The notes below the pieces were generated by a model. That model ran no database searches. It was given only the letters and a program-made list of their open reading frames with translations, and was not told where the DNA came from. This document shows, piece after piece, positions 35,849 to 44,449 of a DNA stretch of 64,000 bases. Made by a program: the position numbers and the translations under genes. This DNA comes from Brevibacillus sp042683565 (GTDB lineage Bacteria; Bacillota; Bacilli; Brevibacillales; Brevibacillaceae): the NCBI RefSeq assembly GCF_042683565.1, contig NZ_JBHUJW010000009.1:13962-77961 (forward strand), read 5' to 3'. How positions within the stretch are numbered: position 1 is the first letter of the stretch; each line of letters begins with the position of its first letter.

Positions 35849-35857
35849 TGCTATGAT
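35849..35857 (+). promoter_or_regulatory. Extended -10 promoter of the NCS2 permease
   Basis: TGCTATGAT is an extended -10 element (TG-N-TATGAT). A TTGGAT lies 20 bases ahead but with non-ideal spacing, which would suit activator dependence. Transcription would start near 35864, leaving a 50-base leader. Confidence 0.45.
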
Positions 35858-35914
35858 AGCATAAATTTCATGACTTCACATGGAACAGATACGGGAAGAA
35901 AGAAGGGAAGATTT

Positions 35915-37207
35915 GTGCGTACGTGGATGGAGAAATGGTTTCACTTGCGCGCTGAAGGCACGACAGTCAAACGGGAAATTCTGGCTGGTTTTATCAGCTT
36001 TGTCACCATTGTCTACATTGTTGCGGTAAACGCTTCGATCTTGCAGGATGCAGGCATTCCCATGGAGGCAGGGATCCTCGCGACGGTGCTGTCGGCGTTT
36101 GCCGGTTCGCTGTTGATGGCGTTTTGGGCGAACGCCCCGATCATACTGGTGCCGGGGATGGGGATCAATGCGTTGTTTACGTACACGCTCTGCCAGTCGA
36201 TGGGGCTGTCGTGGCAGGCTGCTTTGGGAGCGGTGTTCCTCTCGGGACTCATCTTCGCCGCCATTGCCTTCAGCCGGGCAGCGACGGTCTTGTCCAACGC
36301 CATTCCGGCTTCGCTGAAAGAGGCGATCACGGTGGGGATCGGGCTGTTCCTTACGTTTATCGGCTTGCAAAAGGGCGGGCTGATCGTGACCAATCCGTCG
36401 ACGTTCGTCGCCCTGGGCGAGCTGTCCAGCCCTGAAGTGATCGTCACGCTGGCGACATTGGTCATCACATTGATCCTGTTTGTGCGCAATGTGCCGGGCA
36501 GTTTTCTCATCGGGATTGCGGCAGGCACGGGACTGGGCTTTTGGTTCGGGATCGTGGAGCCGGGAAGCGGTGGCGCGTTCTCGTTTGCGGCTTACGGACA
36601 AGTGCTGGCAGGCTTTTCGCTTGCCGAGATGTGGACGGTGCCGTTCTGGATCGCTACGTTTTCACTGGCAATGGTCATCGTTTTTGAAAATATCGGTTTG
36701 ACGCACGGACACACAGCCATGGCCGGACAGCCGCACAAATTCCGCCGCTCGCTCCAGGCCAATGCCCTCTCCGCCGCCTTGTCCGGCGTGCTCGGCACGA
36801 GCCCGACAGTCGCGACGGTAGAGAGTGCGGCGGGCATAGCAGCCGGAGGACGGACCGGTCTTACCGCGCTCGTCACCGGGACCTTGCTGCTCGGCTCGCT
36901 CGGAATGATTCCGCTGGTAAAGCTGATTCCGGACGGAGCCATCGCTCCGGTGTTGATCATCATCGGCGCGCTCATGCTGCAAAACGTGCAGAACATCAAT
37001 CTGACAGACTTTTCCGAGGGCTTCCCCGCCTTTCTCATCATCGCCATCATCCCGCTGTCGTACAGCATCGTGGACGGCATCGCATTCGGCTTCGTCGCCT
37101 ATCCGCTGCTGAAGCTGGTTCTGGGCAAAAGACGGGAAGTACCTGCCTTGCTGTACGTCATCGCCGGACTGTTTTTGTTGAATCTGGTGCTGCCGGCGCT
37201 GGCATAA
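35915..37207 (+). CDS. NCS2-family purine-type permease (AzgA/PbuG/PbuO group)
   Basis: A 430-residue transporter with about 12 or more membrane spans. Motifs are GFISFVTIVYIVAVNASIL near the N-terminus, VPGMGINALFTYTL, GIGLFLTFIGLQKGGLI and GVLGTSPTVATVESAAGIAAGGRTGL (in parts), typical of the AzgA-like guanine/hypoxanthine permeases. GTG 35915 follows AAGGGAAG; ATG 35927 is an alternative. Substrate is inferred as purine base from family. A terminator follows the gene. Confidence 0.88.
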   Translation: MRTWMEKWFHLRAEGTTVKREILAGFISFVTIVYIVAVNASILQDAGIPMEAGILATVLSAFAGSLLMAFWANAPIILVPGMGINALFTYTLCQSMGLSWQAALGAVFLSGLIFAAIAFSRAATVLSNAIPASLKEAITVGIGLFLTFIGLQKGGLIVTNPSTFVALGELSSPEVIVTLATLVITLILFVRNVPGSFLIGIAAGTGLGFWFGIVEPGSGGAFSFAAYGQVLAGFSLAEMWTVPFWIATFSLAMVIVFENIGLTHGHTAMAGQPHKFRRSLQANALSAALSGVLGTSPTVATVESAAGIAAGGRTGLTALVTGTLLLGSLGMIPLVKLIPDGAIAPVLIIIGALMLQNVQNINLTDFSEGFPAFLIIAIIPLSYSIVDGIAFGFVAYPLLKLVLGKRREVPALLYVIAGLFLLNLVLPALA

Positions 37208-37253
37208 AAAGACATGATGGTTTGGAAAAAAGAAAAAAGAGCTGTCCAACAGC

Positions 37254-37297
37254 AAAACCCGGGAATGGCGCAAGCGCAACGTTTCCGGGTTTTTCCT
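37254..37297 (+). terminator. Terminator after the NCS2 permease
   Basis: AAACCCGG (255-262) pairs with CCGGGTTT (285-292) and is followed by TTTCC. Inner GGCGCAAGCGC adds some pairing. Confidence 0.75.
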
Positions 37298-37471
37298 TTC
37301 CGCGCAACAAGCGAAAGGTCCAATTTCTCCATGAACGGGGAGGGAACGGTACCTTTTTCTGCACCGTCGACACATCAGGCCCGCATGGGAAAGCGGCAGG
37401 CGAATCGTCCGGACTGTTGTTTTTTTGTCCGCCCAAACTGTTGTACAGTGGCAAGCAGGGAGGGAGCGCTC

Positions 37472-37609
37472 ATGAGGGAATGCATGCATGTCGGCGGATA
37501 TTTCGTGGAGCCCGGCGCTTTTTCCGAGGAGTTGCTGCGCTCCTGGTCAAACAGCCGTCTTGTCTGTCCGCACTGCGGGGGCAGGGTGCGCTATCACAAG
37601 GGGAAATAG
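37472..37609 (+). CDS. Small CxxC protein of unknown function
   Basis: A 45-codon frame beginning MRECMHVGGYFVEPG and ending with LVCPHCGGRVRYHKGK. The ATG is preceded by GGGAGGG at ideal spacing, which argues for real translation. CPHCGG is half of a zinc-ribbon-type knuckle; Cys4 could add a ligand. It lies between the permease terminator and the MFS gene, about 190 bases before the latter. No function is assigned. Confidence 0.6.
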   Translation: MRECMHVGGYFVEPGAFSEELLRSWSNSRLVCPHCGGRVRYHKGK

Positions 37610-37799
37610 ATTTGGGAAGTATCGAAAAACACGGAGGGCGGCTAAAAGCACGTCACGAGGCAGAAAGTCATCAACTGGACAGCAGCGCAGAGAGGGTATA
37701 TAATGCCACACGTAGAGTCGCTTCCTGTGCGGAGCCCCGTCGGTACGGACGGGATGGGGAGGCGGCATAAATACGGTTGCAGGAAGGAGATGGCCCCTG

Positions 37800-38993
37800 A
37801 TGGACTGGAAACGTAATGCGCGTATTCTCTGGATATGCAACTTCATCATTTCCGGTTCGATGAGCATGATCCTGCCATTTCTGCCGCTGTTTTTGATGGA
37901 CATGGGCGTGCCGCACGGAAAAGAAGTCAGTATGTGGACGGGAATGATTTTCTCGGCCACTTTTTTATCGGCTGCCATCATGGCACCGTTGTGGGGAGCG
38001 TTTGCCGATCGGTACGGGCAAAAGGCGAATCTGGTGCGCGCCGGTATCGGGATGGGGATCGTCAACCTGCTGATGTACTTCAGCGCGACGCCCCACTACT
38101 TGCTGGTGCTGCGGTTCGTTTTTGGAATGTTCTCTGGTTTTATTACGGTGTCTTACTCCTACTTGTCGAAAACGACGCCGCGCGAAGAGCTCGGCAAAGC
38201 GCTGGGCTTCCTGTACACAGGCGGCATGAGCGGAGGGATTATCGGGCCGCTGTTTGGGGGAGCCTTGTCGGACTGGTTTGGCTACCATATCGTCTTTGCC
38301 GTCATCGGTGGCATGATGATTGTGACCGTTCTGCTGGTGAAGTGGCTGCTGCCGCCTGACCGAGTCGAAGTGGCTGAGGGAGAAAAACAGAAAGGCTCGT
38401 TTCGCCAGGTTTTTGCCAATCCGAATCTGACCATTCTGTTCTTCGCTACCTTTGTCATCCAGACTGCGACAATGAGTACCAGCTCGATGATGTCCATCTT
38501 CGTGAAGTCGATCGTTGGAGAGGTCAACAACCTGGCGTTTCTCGCCGGCTTGGTTACATCGATTACCGGGGTAGCGAACATCATCGGTTCGCCTTCGCTT
38601 GGGCGGATGGGCGACCGTTTCGGGCAGAGCAAGGTGCTGCCTGTCATCATGTTTTGCACCGGGATGGTCATTTTCCCGCAAGTGTGGACGCATTCCATTT
38701 ACGCCTTGTATGGTTGGAGGTTCTGCTACGGACTGCTGCTCGGGGGAATGCTTCCGTCGATCCAGACGCTCATCAAAAAGCGGTCGAACGATCTGATCCA
38801 GGGGCGGGCATACGGCGTCAATTCCAGCTTTCAATTTCTCGGCAACCTGATGGGACCGCTCATCGGCGGGACTATCGCGGCACAGCTGTCCGTCTCTTAT
38901 GTCTTCGTCTTTGCGGGGCTGGTGCTCATGATCGGGGCTGTGATCGTGAAGTGGAAAATTCCGCTCCGGGAAAAGAACGTTCAACATTCGTAG
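37800..38993 (+). CDS. MFS drug-type efflux transporter
   Basis: A 397-residue major facilitator with 12 predicted spans. The loop between spans 2 and 3 carries GAFADRYGQKANLVR, and span 5 has GGMSGGIIGPLFGGALSDWFG (motif C-like, marking drug/H+ antiporters of the DHA1 group). The second half repeats SLGRMGDRFGQSKVLP. ATG follows AAGGAGATGG. It is transcribed alone and ended by a perfect terminator. Substrate unknown. Confidence 0.88.
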   Translation: MDWKRNARILWICNFIISGSMSMILPFLPLFLMDMGVPHGKEVSMWTGMIFSATFLSAAIMAPLWGAFADRYGQKANLVRAGIGMGIVNLLMYFSATPHYLLVLRFVFGMFSGFITVSYSYLSKTTPREELGKALGFLYTGGMSGGIIGPLFGGALSDWFGYHIVFAVIGGMMIVTVLLVKWLLPPDRVEVAEGEKQKGSFRQVFANPNLTILFFATFVIQTATMSTSSMMSIFVKSIVGEVNNLAFLAGLVTSITGVANIIGSPSLGRMGDRFGQSKVLPVIMFCTGMVIFPQVWTHSIYALYGWRFCYGLLLGGMLPSIQTLIKKRSNDLIQGRAYGVNSSFQFLGNLMGPLIGGTIAAQLSVSYVFVFAGLVLMIGAVIVKWKIPLREKNVQHS

Positions 38994-39002
38994 CGGTATC
39001 AA

Positions 39003-39045
39003 AAAAGACGGGTTGGCGATGATTCCAACCCGTCTTGCTGTTTGT
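39003..39045. terminator. Terminator between MFS gene and trpS
   Basis: Perfect 12-bp stem AAGACGGGTTGG (005-016) and CCAACCCGTCTT (025-036). A left A run provides a T run for the minus strand, so it may serve both converging genes. Confidence 0.85.
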
Positions 39046-39110
39046 ATGAAAAGAAAAGGTTGCCCACGCCGCAGAAGAATCCGGAGCGGTGCAGAAAGGC
39101 GTTTTGCCCG

Positions 39111-40100
39111 TTACCCGAGGCGCGCCATTCCCATCGCTTTTTCCACGCGATGGAGCACCTTGTTCGCCTTTTCGCTCGCTTTTTCTGCGCCTTTGGTGAG
39201 GATGTCATCCAAATCGGATGTCTGGATCAACTGCGTGTAGCGCTCCTGAATCGGGCGCAAGGTTTCCACGACGACTTCGGCGAGATCGCCCTTGAATGCG
39301 CCGTAGCCTTTGCCCTCGTACATCGCCTCGATCTCGGTGAGCGATTTGCCGGAGCAGAGGGAGTAGATGGTCATCAGGTTGGAGACCGCCGGCTTTTCCG
39401 TTTTGTCGTAGCGCACAGCGCTGTCGGAGTCGGTCTGGGCGCGTTTGATTTTTTTCGTGATCGTATCCGGATCGTCCAGCATGGAGATGAAGCTGCCCTG
39501 GTTTGGATCGGACTTGCTCATTTTCTTCGTGCCGTCCTGCAGGGACATGATGCGCGCTCCCGTTTCCGGCAGGCGGATTTCCGGAATCTTGAACACTTCA
39601 CTGTAGCGGTTGTTGAAGCGGATCGCCAGGTCGCGCGTCAGCTCCAGATGCTGCTTCTGGTCTTCGCCGACCGGCACGTAGTCGGTGTCGTACAGAAGGA
39701 TGTCTGCGGCCATCAGCGGCGGATAGGCCAAAAGACCCGCCGGGATGGATTCGCCGCGTCCGTCCGCTTTGTCCTTGAACTGGGTCATGCGCTCCAGCTC
39801 GCCGACGTAGGCGGTGCAAAGCATGATCCAGCCCAGCTTCGCGTGAGCAGGCACCTCCGATTGGATGAACAGCGTCACTTTCTGCGGATCGAGGCCGACA
39901 GCCAGATAAAGCGCAGCCAGACGGCGGATGTTTTCCCGCAGCACGGCAGGATCTTGCGGCACCGTGATCGCATGCTGGTCGACGATGCAGTAGTAGCAGT
40001 TGTACTCATCCTGCAGCGGGACGAAATGCTTCATGGCCCCGAGGTAGTTGCCCAAGGTCAGAATGCCGCTGGGCTGAATGCCGGAAAAAATGGTTTTCAT
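39111..40100 (-). CDS. trpS: Tryptophanyl-tRNA synthetase
   Basis: A 329-residue class I synthetase. The HIGH-equivalent motif appears in FSGIQPSGILTLGNYLGA and the KMSKS loop in DGTKKMSKSDPNQGS. PVGEDQKQHLELTRDLA is also conserved. ATG 40100 follows GGAAAGGAG; upstream frame extension runs through the leader terminator and is not coding. Controlled by the T-box leader, so expression rises when uncharged tRNA-Trp accumulates. Confidence 0.97.
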   Translation of the reverse strand: MKTIFSGIQPSGILTLGNYLGAMKHFVPLQDEYNCYYCIVDQHAITVPQDPAVLRENIRRLAALYLAVGLDPQKVTLFIQSEVPAHAKLGWIMLCTAYVGELERMTQFKDKADGRGESIPAGLLAYPPLMAADILLYDTDYVPVGEDQKQHLELTRDLAIRFNNRYSEVFKIPEIRLPETGARIMSLQDGTKKMSKSDPNQGSFISMLDDPDTITKKIKRAQTDSDSAVRYDKTEKPAVSNLMTIYSLCSGKSLTEIEAMYEGKGYGAFKGDLAEVVVETLRPIQERYTQLIQTSDLDDILTKGAEKASEKANKVLHRVEKAMGMARLG

Positions 40101-40131
40101 GTAGTTGTTGCTCCTTTCCATTTCAGCAGAA

Positions 40132-40173
40132 TACAAAAAAGGTTCACCCGTCCTCATTAGGGACGAATGAACC
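40132..40173 (-). terminator. T-box terminator hairpin upstream of trpS
   Basis: On the minus strand GGTTCATTCGTCC pairs with GGACGGGTGAACC and is followed by TTTTTTG. Its left arm competes with the T-box antiterminator. Confidence 0.9.
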
Positions 40174-40425
40174 GTGGTGCCACCCTTGTTATTTTACGCA
40201 TGCGAAAAAGACACGCGCAAAATCGCTTTTTCCGTACCAATGATACGGTGTCCGCTGATAACGTACGGACGCGACGCCAGAGCCTACTGCCGCGGGAGAC
40301 GGCGGGTTCGGTCTGGAGCTCGGAAGCCCATTCAACATCCACTCGACACTGATTTGCACCAACCATCAGCTCTCTGCAGTCTCATCGAATGCCTACTCTT
40401 CTTCCTCATTGCCATCGAATGTTAC
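40134..40425 (-). promoter_or_regulatory. T-box riboswitch (tRNA-Trp responsive)
   Basis: The T-box AAGGGTGGCACCACGG lies at 40172-40187 on the minus strand. Its TGGC bulge complements a GCCA acceptor end, as in tRNA-Trp. Upstream are the stem I elements, including AGTAG and the GAGAGCTGATGGTTGGTGCAA region. Two TGG triplets (40328-40330 and 40339-40341) are candidate specifier codons. It lies directly before trpS. Uncharged tRNA-Trp binding would favour the antiterminator. Confidence 0.93.
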
Positions 40426-40648
40426 CCTTTGAGCAATCATTTTACCGAGTGAGTTGGCAAAATGCAAGCGGCACTTGAGATAAATTCCACAAAATGTAAA
40501 TAGTGCTGCAGGCAGAGCCGCAAAGTCTGGGAATTCCATCTGTACAGCTCGGATTTTCCTTTTCCAAACAGGCAGACTCCTATACAATGAAAGGGCGTAG
40601 CAGGAAATCAGCCGTTGTACACGGTTGTCTTATACAGGAGGTGTTTCC

Positions 40649-41878
40649 ATGATCAATGCGGATCGTTTGTGGGATCGATTGATGCAGCTTGGCTCCATCG
40701 GGGCGCAGGAAGCCGGAGGGATCACCAGGCTGTCCTTTACCCCGGAGGAACGCGCAGTCAAGGATCGGGTAGCAGGCTTTATGAAAGAAGCGGGTCTTGC
40801 GGTGAGAGAAGACGCAGCAGGCAACCTGATCGGGCGAAGAGAGGGGACGAACCCTCAAGCGTCTGTCGTGCTGGTCGGCTCTCATCTCGATTCGGTTCCG
40901 AACGGGGGGAACTTTGACGGGCCGTTGGGCGTGCTGTCCGGCGTAGAAGCGCTGCAAACCATGAATGAGCAAGGCATCGAGACCGAGCATCCCATCGAAG
41001 TCATCGCGTTCACTGACGAGGAAGGGGCGCGATTTGGCTTTGGCATGATTGGCAGCCGCGGGATCGCCGGCCTGCTCCGCCCGGAAGAGCTGGAGATCCG
41101 GGATGAGCAGGGCATTTCCATCGCCGAAGCCATGGCCGCGAGCGGTCTCGATCCGGCGCATATCGGCAAGGCTGCCCGCGAGCCTGGCAGCGTGAAGGCG
41201 TACATCGAGCTGCACATCGAGCAGGGCAAGGTGCTGGAGAGCCGCAATCTGGCGGTCGGTGTGGCGAGCGGAGTAGCCGGTCCGCTCTGGCTGAAGTTCG
41301 TGCTGGAGGGCGAAGCGGGCCATGCCGGTGCGACGCCGATGAGCCTGCGCAAAGACCCGCTGGCGGCGGCTGCCGAAATCATGCTGGTCATCGAGCGGGA
41401 AGCCGCGCATCAGGAGATCACCGTAGGAACGGTCGGCAAGCTGCAGGTTTTCCCAGGCGGGGTGAACATCATCCCGGGGCGGGTGGAATTCACGCTCGAC
41501 CTGCGGGATGTGAACATTGCGATCCGCGATCAGGTGGAGCAGGCTATTCTGGGCGAGGCCGAGGCGATCTGCGCGCGGCGCGGCGTTCGGTTGCAGGTCG
41601 AACTGCTGCAGCGCATCAATCCGGCCGTGTGCTCCGAGGACATTCAGGCAGCCATTCGTGCGGCGTGTGCGGCCGAGGGATTGGAGACGGTCACGCTCCC
41701 GAGCGGTGCCGGACACGACTGCATGCAGCTGACCGGGCTATGTCCGGTAGGCATGATCTTTGCCCGCTCGAAGGACGGGATCAGCCACAACCTGGCGGAA
41801 TACACTAGCAAAGAGGACTGCGGCAGGGGCGCACAGGTGCTGTACCGTACCGTGCTGTCGCTTGCGAACGGGAAATGA
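40649..41878 (+). CDS. M20-type Zn-dependent N-carbamoyl-L-amino acid hydrolase / allantoate amidohydrolase
   Basis: A 409-residue binuclear metallohydrolase of the HyuC/AllC group. Metal-binding motifs are GSHLDSVPNGGNFDGPLGV, FTDEEGARFG, ELHIEQGKVLE and the late SGAGHDCMQL and GISHNLAEYT; the bridging domain has GEAGHAGATPMSLRKDPL. The ATG follows AGGAGGTG. A second M20 enzyme lies 28 bases downstream, probably in the same operon. No hydantoinase or allantoinase is nearby, so the true substrate is open. Confidence 0.88.
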   Translation: MINADRLWDRLMQLGSIGAQEAGGITRLSFTPEERAVKDRVAGFMKEAGLAVREDAAGNLIGRREGTNPQASVVLVGSHLDSVPNGGNFDGPLGVLSGVEALQTMNEQGIETEHPIEVIAFTDEEGARFGFGMIGSRGIAGLLRPEELEIRDEQGISIAEAMAASGLDPAHIGKAAREPGSVKAYIELHIEQGKVLESRNLAVGVASGVAGPLWLKFVLEGEAGHAGATPMSLRKDPLAAAAEIMLVIEREAAHQEITVGTVGKLQVFPGGVNIIPGRVEFTLDLRDVNIAIRDQVEQAILGEAEAICARRGVRLQVELLQRINPAVCSEDIQAAIRAACAAEGLETVTLPSGAGHDCMQLTGLCPVGMIFARSKDGISHNLAEYTSKEDCGRGAQVLYRTVLSLANGK

Positions 41879-41906
41879 CAGAGACTTTCGATGGAGGAGA
41901 ACGAAG

Positions 41907-43094
41907 ATGACTCAGATCACTGCGCTGAACAAAGCGGTAGAGGAGATCAGGCAGCAAGTAATTGAATGGCGGCGTTATTTGCACCAGCATCCGGAGCTTT
42001 CCTTTCAGGAAGAAAAGACGGCGCAATTCGTGTACGACACGCTCCTGTCTTTTGGCAATCTGGAAGTCACTCGCCCTGCCGGGAACAGCGTCATGGCGCG
42101 CCTGATCGGTCCGAAGCCGGGCAAGGTGCTGGCGATGCGCGCCGACATGGACGGCCTCGCCATTACCGAGGAGAACACCTTCGATTTCATTTCCAAAAAT
42201 CCGGGCGTCATGCACGCCTGCGGCCATGACGGCCACACGTCCATGCTGCTGGGAACTGCGAAGATTCTCTCCGGCATGAAGGACAAAATTCGCGGCGAAG
42301 TGCGCTTTTTCTTTCAGCACGCGGAGGAAATCTATCCGGGCGGCGCGGAGGAAATGGTGCAGGCCGGCGTCATGGACGGCGTCGATCTGGTCATCGGGAC
42401 GCATCTGTGGTCCACGATGGAATACGGTACGGTTGGCATTTGCCCGGGACCGATGATGGCTGCTCCCGACACATTCTGGATCACCGTGTTCGGAAAAGGG
42501 GGGCACGCCGCACTGCCGCATCAGACGATCGACAGCATTGCGGTTGCGGCCCAGGTCGTGACCAACCTGCAGCACATCGTCTCCCGCAATACTGATCCGC
42601 TCGACAACCTCGTGCTCTCCGTGACGAAATTCACGGGCGGTACGACACACAACGTCATTCCCGGCTCGGTCGAAATTTGCGGAACAGTGCGCAGCTTTGA
42701 CAAAAACGTGCGGGAAACGGTTCCCAAGCTCATGGAGCGGGTCATCAAAGGCATCACGGAGGCGCACGGGGCCACCTATGAATTCAGGTACGAATTCGGC
42801 TACCGCCCGGTCATCAATGACGCCGAAGTGACGCAGCTGATGGAAGACGTGGTCGTGGAAGCGCTGGGGGCAGAGTGGGTCGACCGGATGCGCCCGAACA
42901 TGGGCGGGGAAGACTTCTCCGCGTTTCAGCAAAAGGCGCCGGGCTGCTTCTTCTTCGTAGGCGCAGGAAACCAGGCAAAAGGCATCGCCTATCCGCACCA
43001 CCACCCTCGTTTTACGATCGATGAGGACGCGCTGGAAGTCGGCGTCAAAATGTTCGTGCACGCCGCGAGAAAAGTGGTCATGGACAACGCGTAA
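41907..43094 (+). CDS. M20D-family amidohydrolase
   Basis: A 395-residue enzyme like N-acyl-L-amino acid hydrolases and hippurate hydrolases. Zinc-site motifs are MDGLAITEEN, MHACGHDGHTSMLLG, FFQHAEEIYPGGA and HHHPRFTIDE; GKGGHAALPHQTID marks the dimer domain. ATG 41907 follows ATGGAGGAGA. It is a paralogue of the gene at 31038-32255. Coupling to the carbamoylase suggests stepwise degradation of an N-substituted amino acid, which is inference. Confidence 0.9.
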   Translation: MTQITALNKAVEEIRQQVIEWRRYLHQHPELSFQEEKTAQFVYDTLLSFGNLEVTRPAGNSVMARLIGPKPGKVLAMRADMDGLAITEENTFDFISKNPGVMHACGHDGHTSMLLGTAKILSGMKDKIRGEVRFFFQHAEEIYPGGAEEMVQAGVMDGVDLVIGTHLWSTMEYGTVGICPGPMMAAPDTFWITVFGKGGHAALPHQTIDSIAVAAQVVTNLQHIVSRNTDPLDNLVLSVTKFTGGTTHNVIPGSVEICGTVRSFDKNVRETVPKLMERVIKGITEAHGATYEFRYEFGYRPVINDAEVTQLMEDVVVEALGAEWVDRMRPNMGGEDFSAFQQKAPGCFFFVGAGNQAKGIAYPHHHPRFTIDEDALEVGVKMFVHAARKVVMDNA

Positions 43095-43117
43095 ACAATA
43101 AAACGAGCAGACTACGG

Positions 43118-43149
43118 CGAGCCTCCTGTCCGAGCGACGGGAGGCTGTT
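43118..43149 (+). terminator. Probable terminator after the amidohydrolase pair
   Basis: AGCCTCC (120-126) pairs with GGAGGCT (140-146) and is followed by GTTTG. The short T run makes it moderate. Confidence 0.55.
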
Positions 43150-43275
43150 TGCCGTTGCAAGGCGCAGCGGGACAGATGGATCTGGGGTACAAGTACATTT
43201 TCACAGCTTATCCGCTTCTGCTCTGATAGGGCAATGCCGAATGTACATAGGATGCTGTAGAAGGAGGGATTGACC

Positions 43276-43470
43276 ATGGCATTCAGTGACCAAGTGAAAA
43301 AGCTCGAAGGCAAAAATGTAAGAGTGGAAACAGTGCGCGGCAGCATTTTCGGTCGGCTGGTTGAGGTAAAATCGACGACATTGATCCTCCGCGAGCATGA
43401 CAATAACCGCCGCGTAATCGTACGTGATTCCAAGATCATCTCTGTAACCGAGCACGACCCGGACTGCTGA
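43276..43470 (+). CDS. Small beta-barrel-like protein of unknown function
   Basis: A 64-residue protein with the pattern GKNVRVETVRGSIFGRLVEV, then STTLILREHDNNRRVIVRDSKIISV. Alternating hydrophobic beta-strand segments and the G-rich turn resemble SH3/Sm-like barrels (as in DUF2642-type or spore-related small proteins). AAGGAGGG with 7-base spacing precedes ATG 43276. It is followed by its own terminator, so it is very likely a real single gene. Function is not known. Confidence 0.75.
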   Translation: MAFSDQVKKLEGKNVRVETVRGSIFGRLVEVKSTTLILREHDNNRRVIVRDSKIISVTEHDPDC

Positions 43471-43516
43471 GCGAGCAGGGGTCTTGCATGCTCGTTGCAG
43501 GCCGCAAGCACCCTGG

Positions 43517-43542
43517 AGCTGTCGAGCGATCGGCAGCTTTTT
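43517..43542 (+). terminator. Terminator
   Basis: AGCTGTCG (517-524) pairs with CGGCAGCT (531-538), with one G-T pair, followed by TTTT. It ends the small-protein transcript. Confidence 0.75.
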
Positions 43543-43672
43543 ATATACGTCACCGGCAACCGGCCAGGCGGCGCCAAGTGTCGCCAGGACTGCGTTGTGG
43601 ATTTTATTCCCACCTAACTTCGTGGTAACATGATAGAGGGATTACCAGATTACGAAGAAGGCAGGGAAGACG

Positions 43673-44368
43673 ATGCTGGATATCAGATTTCACGGGCATT
43701 CTACCGTTCAATTGACAGCGGGGGAGCACTCCGTCATCATTGACCCGTTCATTTCGGGCAATGCGCAGGCGACGACCAAGCTGGCGGACATCCAGGTGCA
43801 GTACATTTTGCTCACGCACGGGCATCAGGATCACATTCTGGATGCGGTCGAGCTGGCAAAGGCCAACGATGCGACCATCGTGGCAACGCACGAGCTGGCG
43901 ACCTACCTGGGCTGGCAGGGGGCCAAGACGATCGGGATGAACCTGGGCGGCTCTGTCGCGCTTCCGTTCGGCAAAGTGAAAATGACGCAAGCCTTTCACA
44001 GTTCAGCAGTCGTGGAAGGCGACCAGAAGCAGATCGTCTACATGGGGATGCCCGGCGGCTTCATCATCGAGATCGACGGCAAAACCGTCTATCACGCAGG
44101 GGATACAGGTCTGTTCGGCGACATGAAGCTGCTGGGAGAACGGCATAACATCGATCTGGCGTTCCTGCCGATTGGCGACCATTTCACGATGGGACCAAAG
44201 GATGCGCTGACGGCAGCAGAATGGGTGAAGGCGGATTACGTCGTGCCGATTCACTACAATACGTTCCCGCCGATCAAGCAGGACGGCGATGCGTTCATCG
44301 CGGAGCTGGCGGAAAAAGATATTCGCGGAAAAGCGTTGAAGCCGGGAGAATCGTTTAGTCTGTCGTAA
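43673..44368 (+). CDS. UPF0173 metal-dependent hydrolase (metallo-beta-lactamase fold)
   Basis: A 231-residue protein with the metal-binding THGHQDH motif, an early FHGHSTV and IIDPFISGN, then a HAGDTGLFGDM segment with the third-site Asp and a late PIHYNTFPPI. This matches the YtkL/UPF0173 group, whose substrate is unknown. The ATG sits 14 bases after GAAGAAGGCAGG-like purine-rich sequence. Length is typical. It is a single gene. Confidence 0.9.
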   Translation: MLDIRFHGHSTVQLTAGEHSVIIDPFISGNAQATTKLADIQVQYILLTHGHQDHILDAVELAKANDATIVATHELATYLGWQGAKTIGMNLGGSVALPFGKVKMTQAFHSSAVVEGDQKQIVYMGMPGGFIIEIDGKTVYHAGDTGLFGDMKLLGERHNIDLAFLPIGDHFTMGPKDALTAAEWVKADYVVPIHYNTFPPIKQDGDAFIAELAEKDIRGKALKPGESFSLS

Positions 44369-44404
44369 AAAAGCGGGCGAAGATGAACGGCTCCATTGCA
44401 CGAG

Positions 44405-44446
44405 AAAAGCCGCTATCCCCATTGTGCGGGGAAGGCGGCTTTTTTG
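44405..44446. terminator. Bidirectional terminator
   Basis: Stem GCCGC TAT CCCC pairs with GGGG AAG GCGGC, flanked by AAAA on the left and TTTTTT on the right. It separates two convergent genes. Confidence 0.85.
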
Positions 44447-44449
44447 CGT

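Noticed and set aside
40110..40157. Upstream extension of trpS
   Set aside because: It runs into the T-box terminator; the conserved N-terminus starts at ATG 40100 with a strong binding site.
41805..43613. 602-codon minus-strand frame
   Set aside because: It is the antisense shadow of the M20 amidohydrolase and small neighbours, with no family motif.
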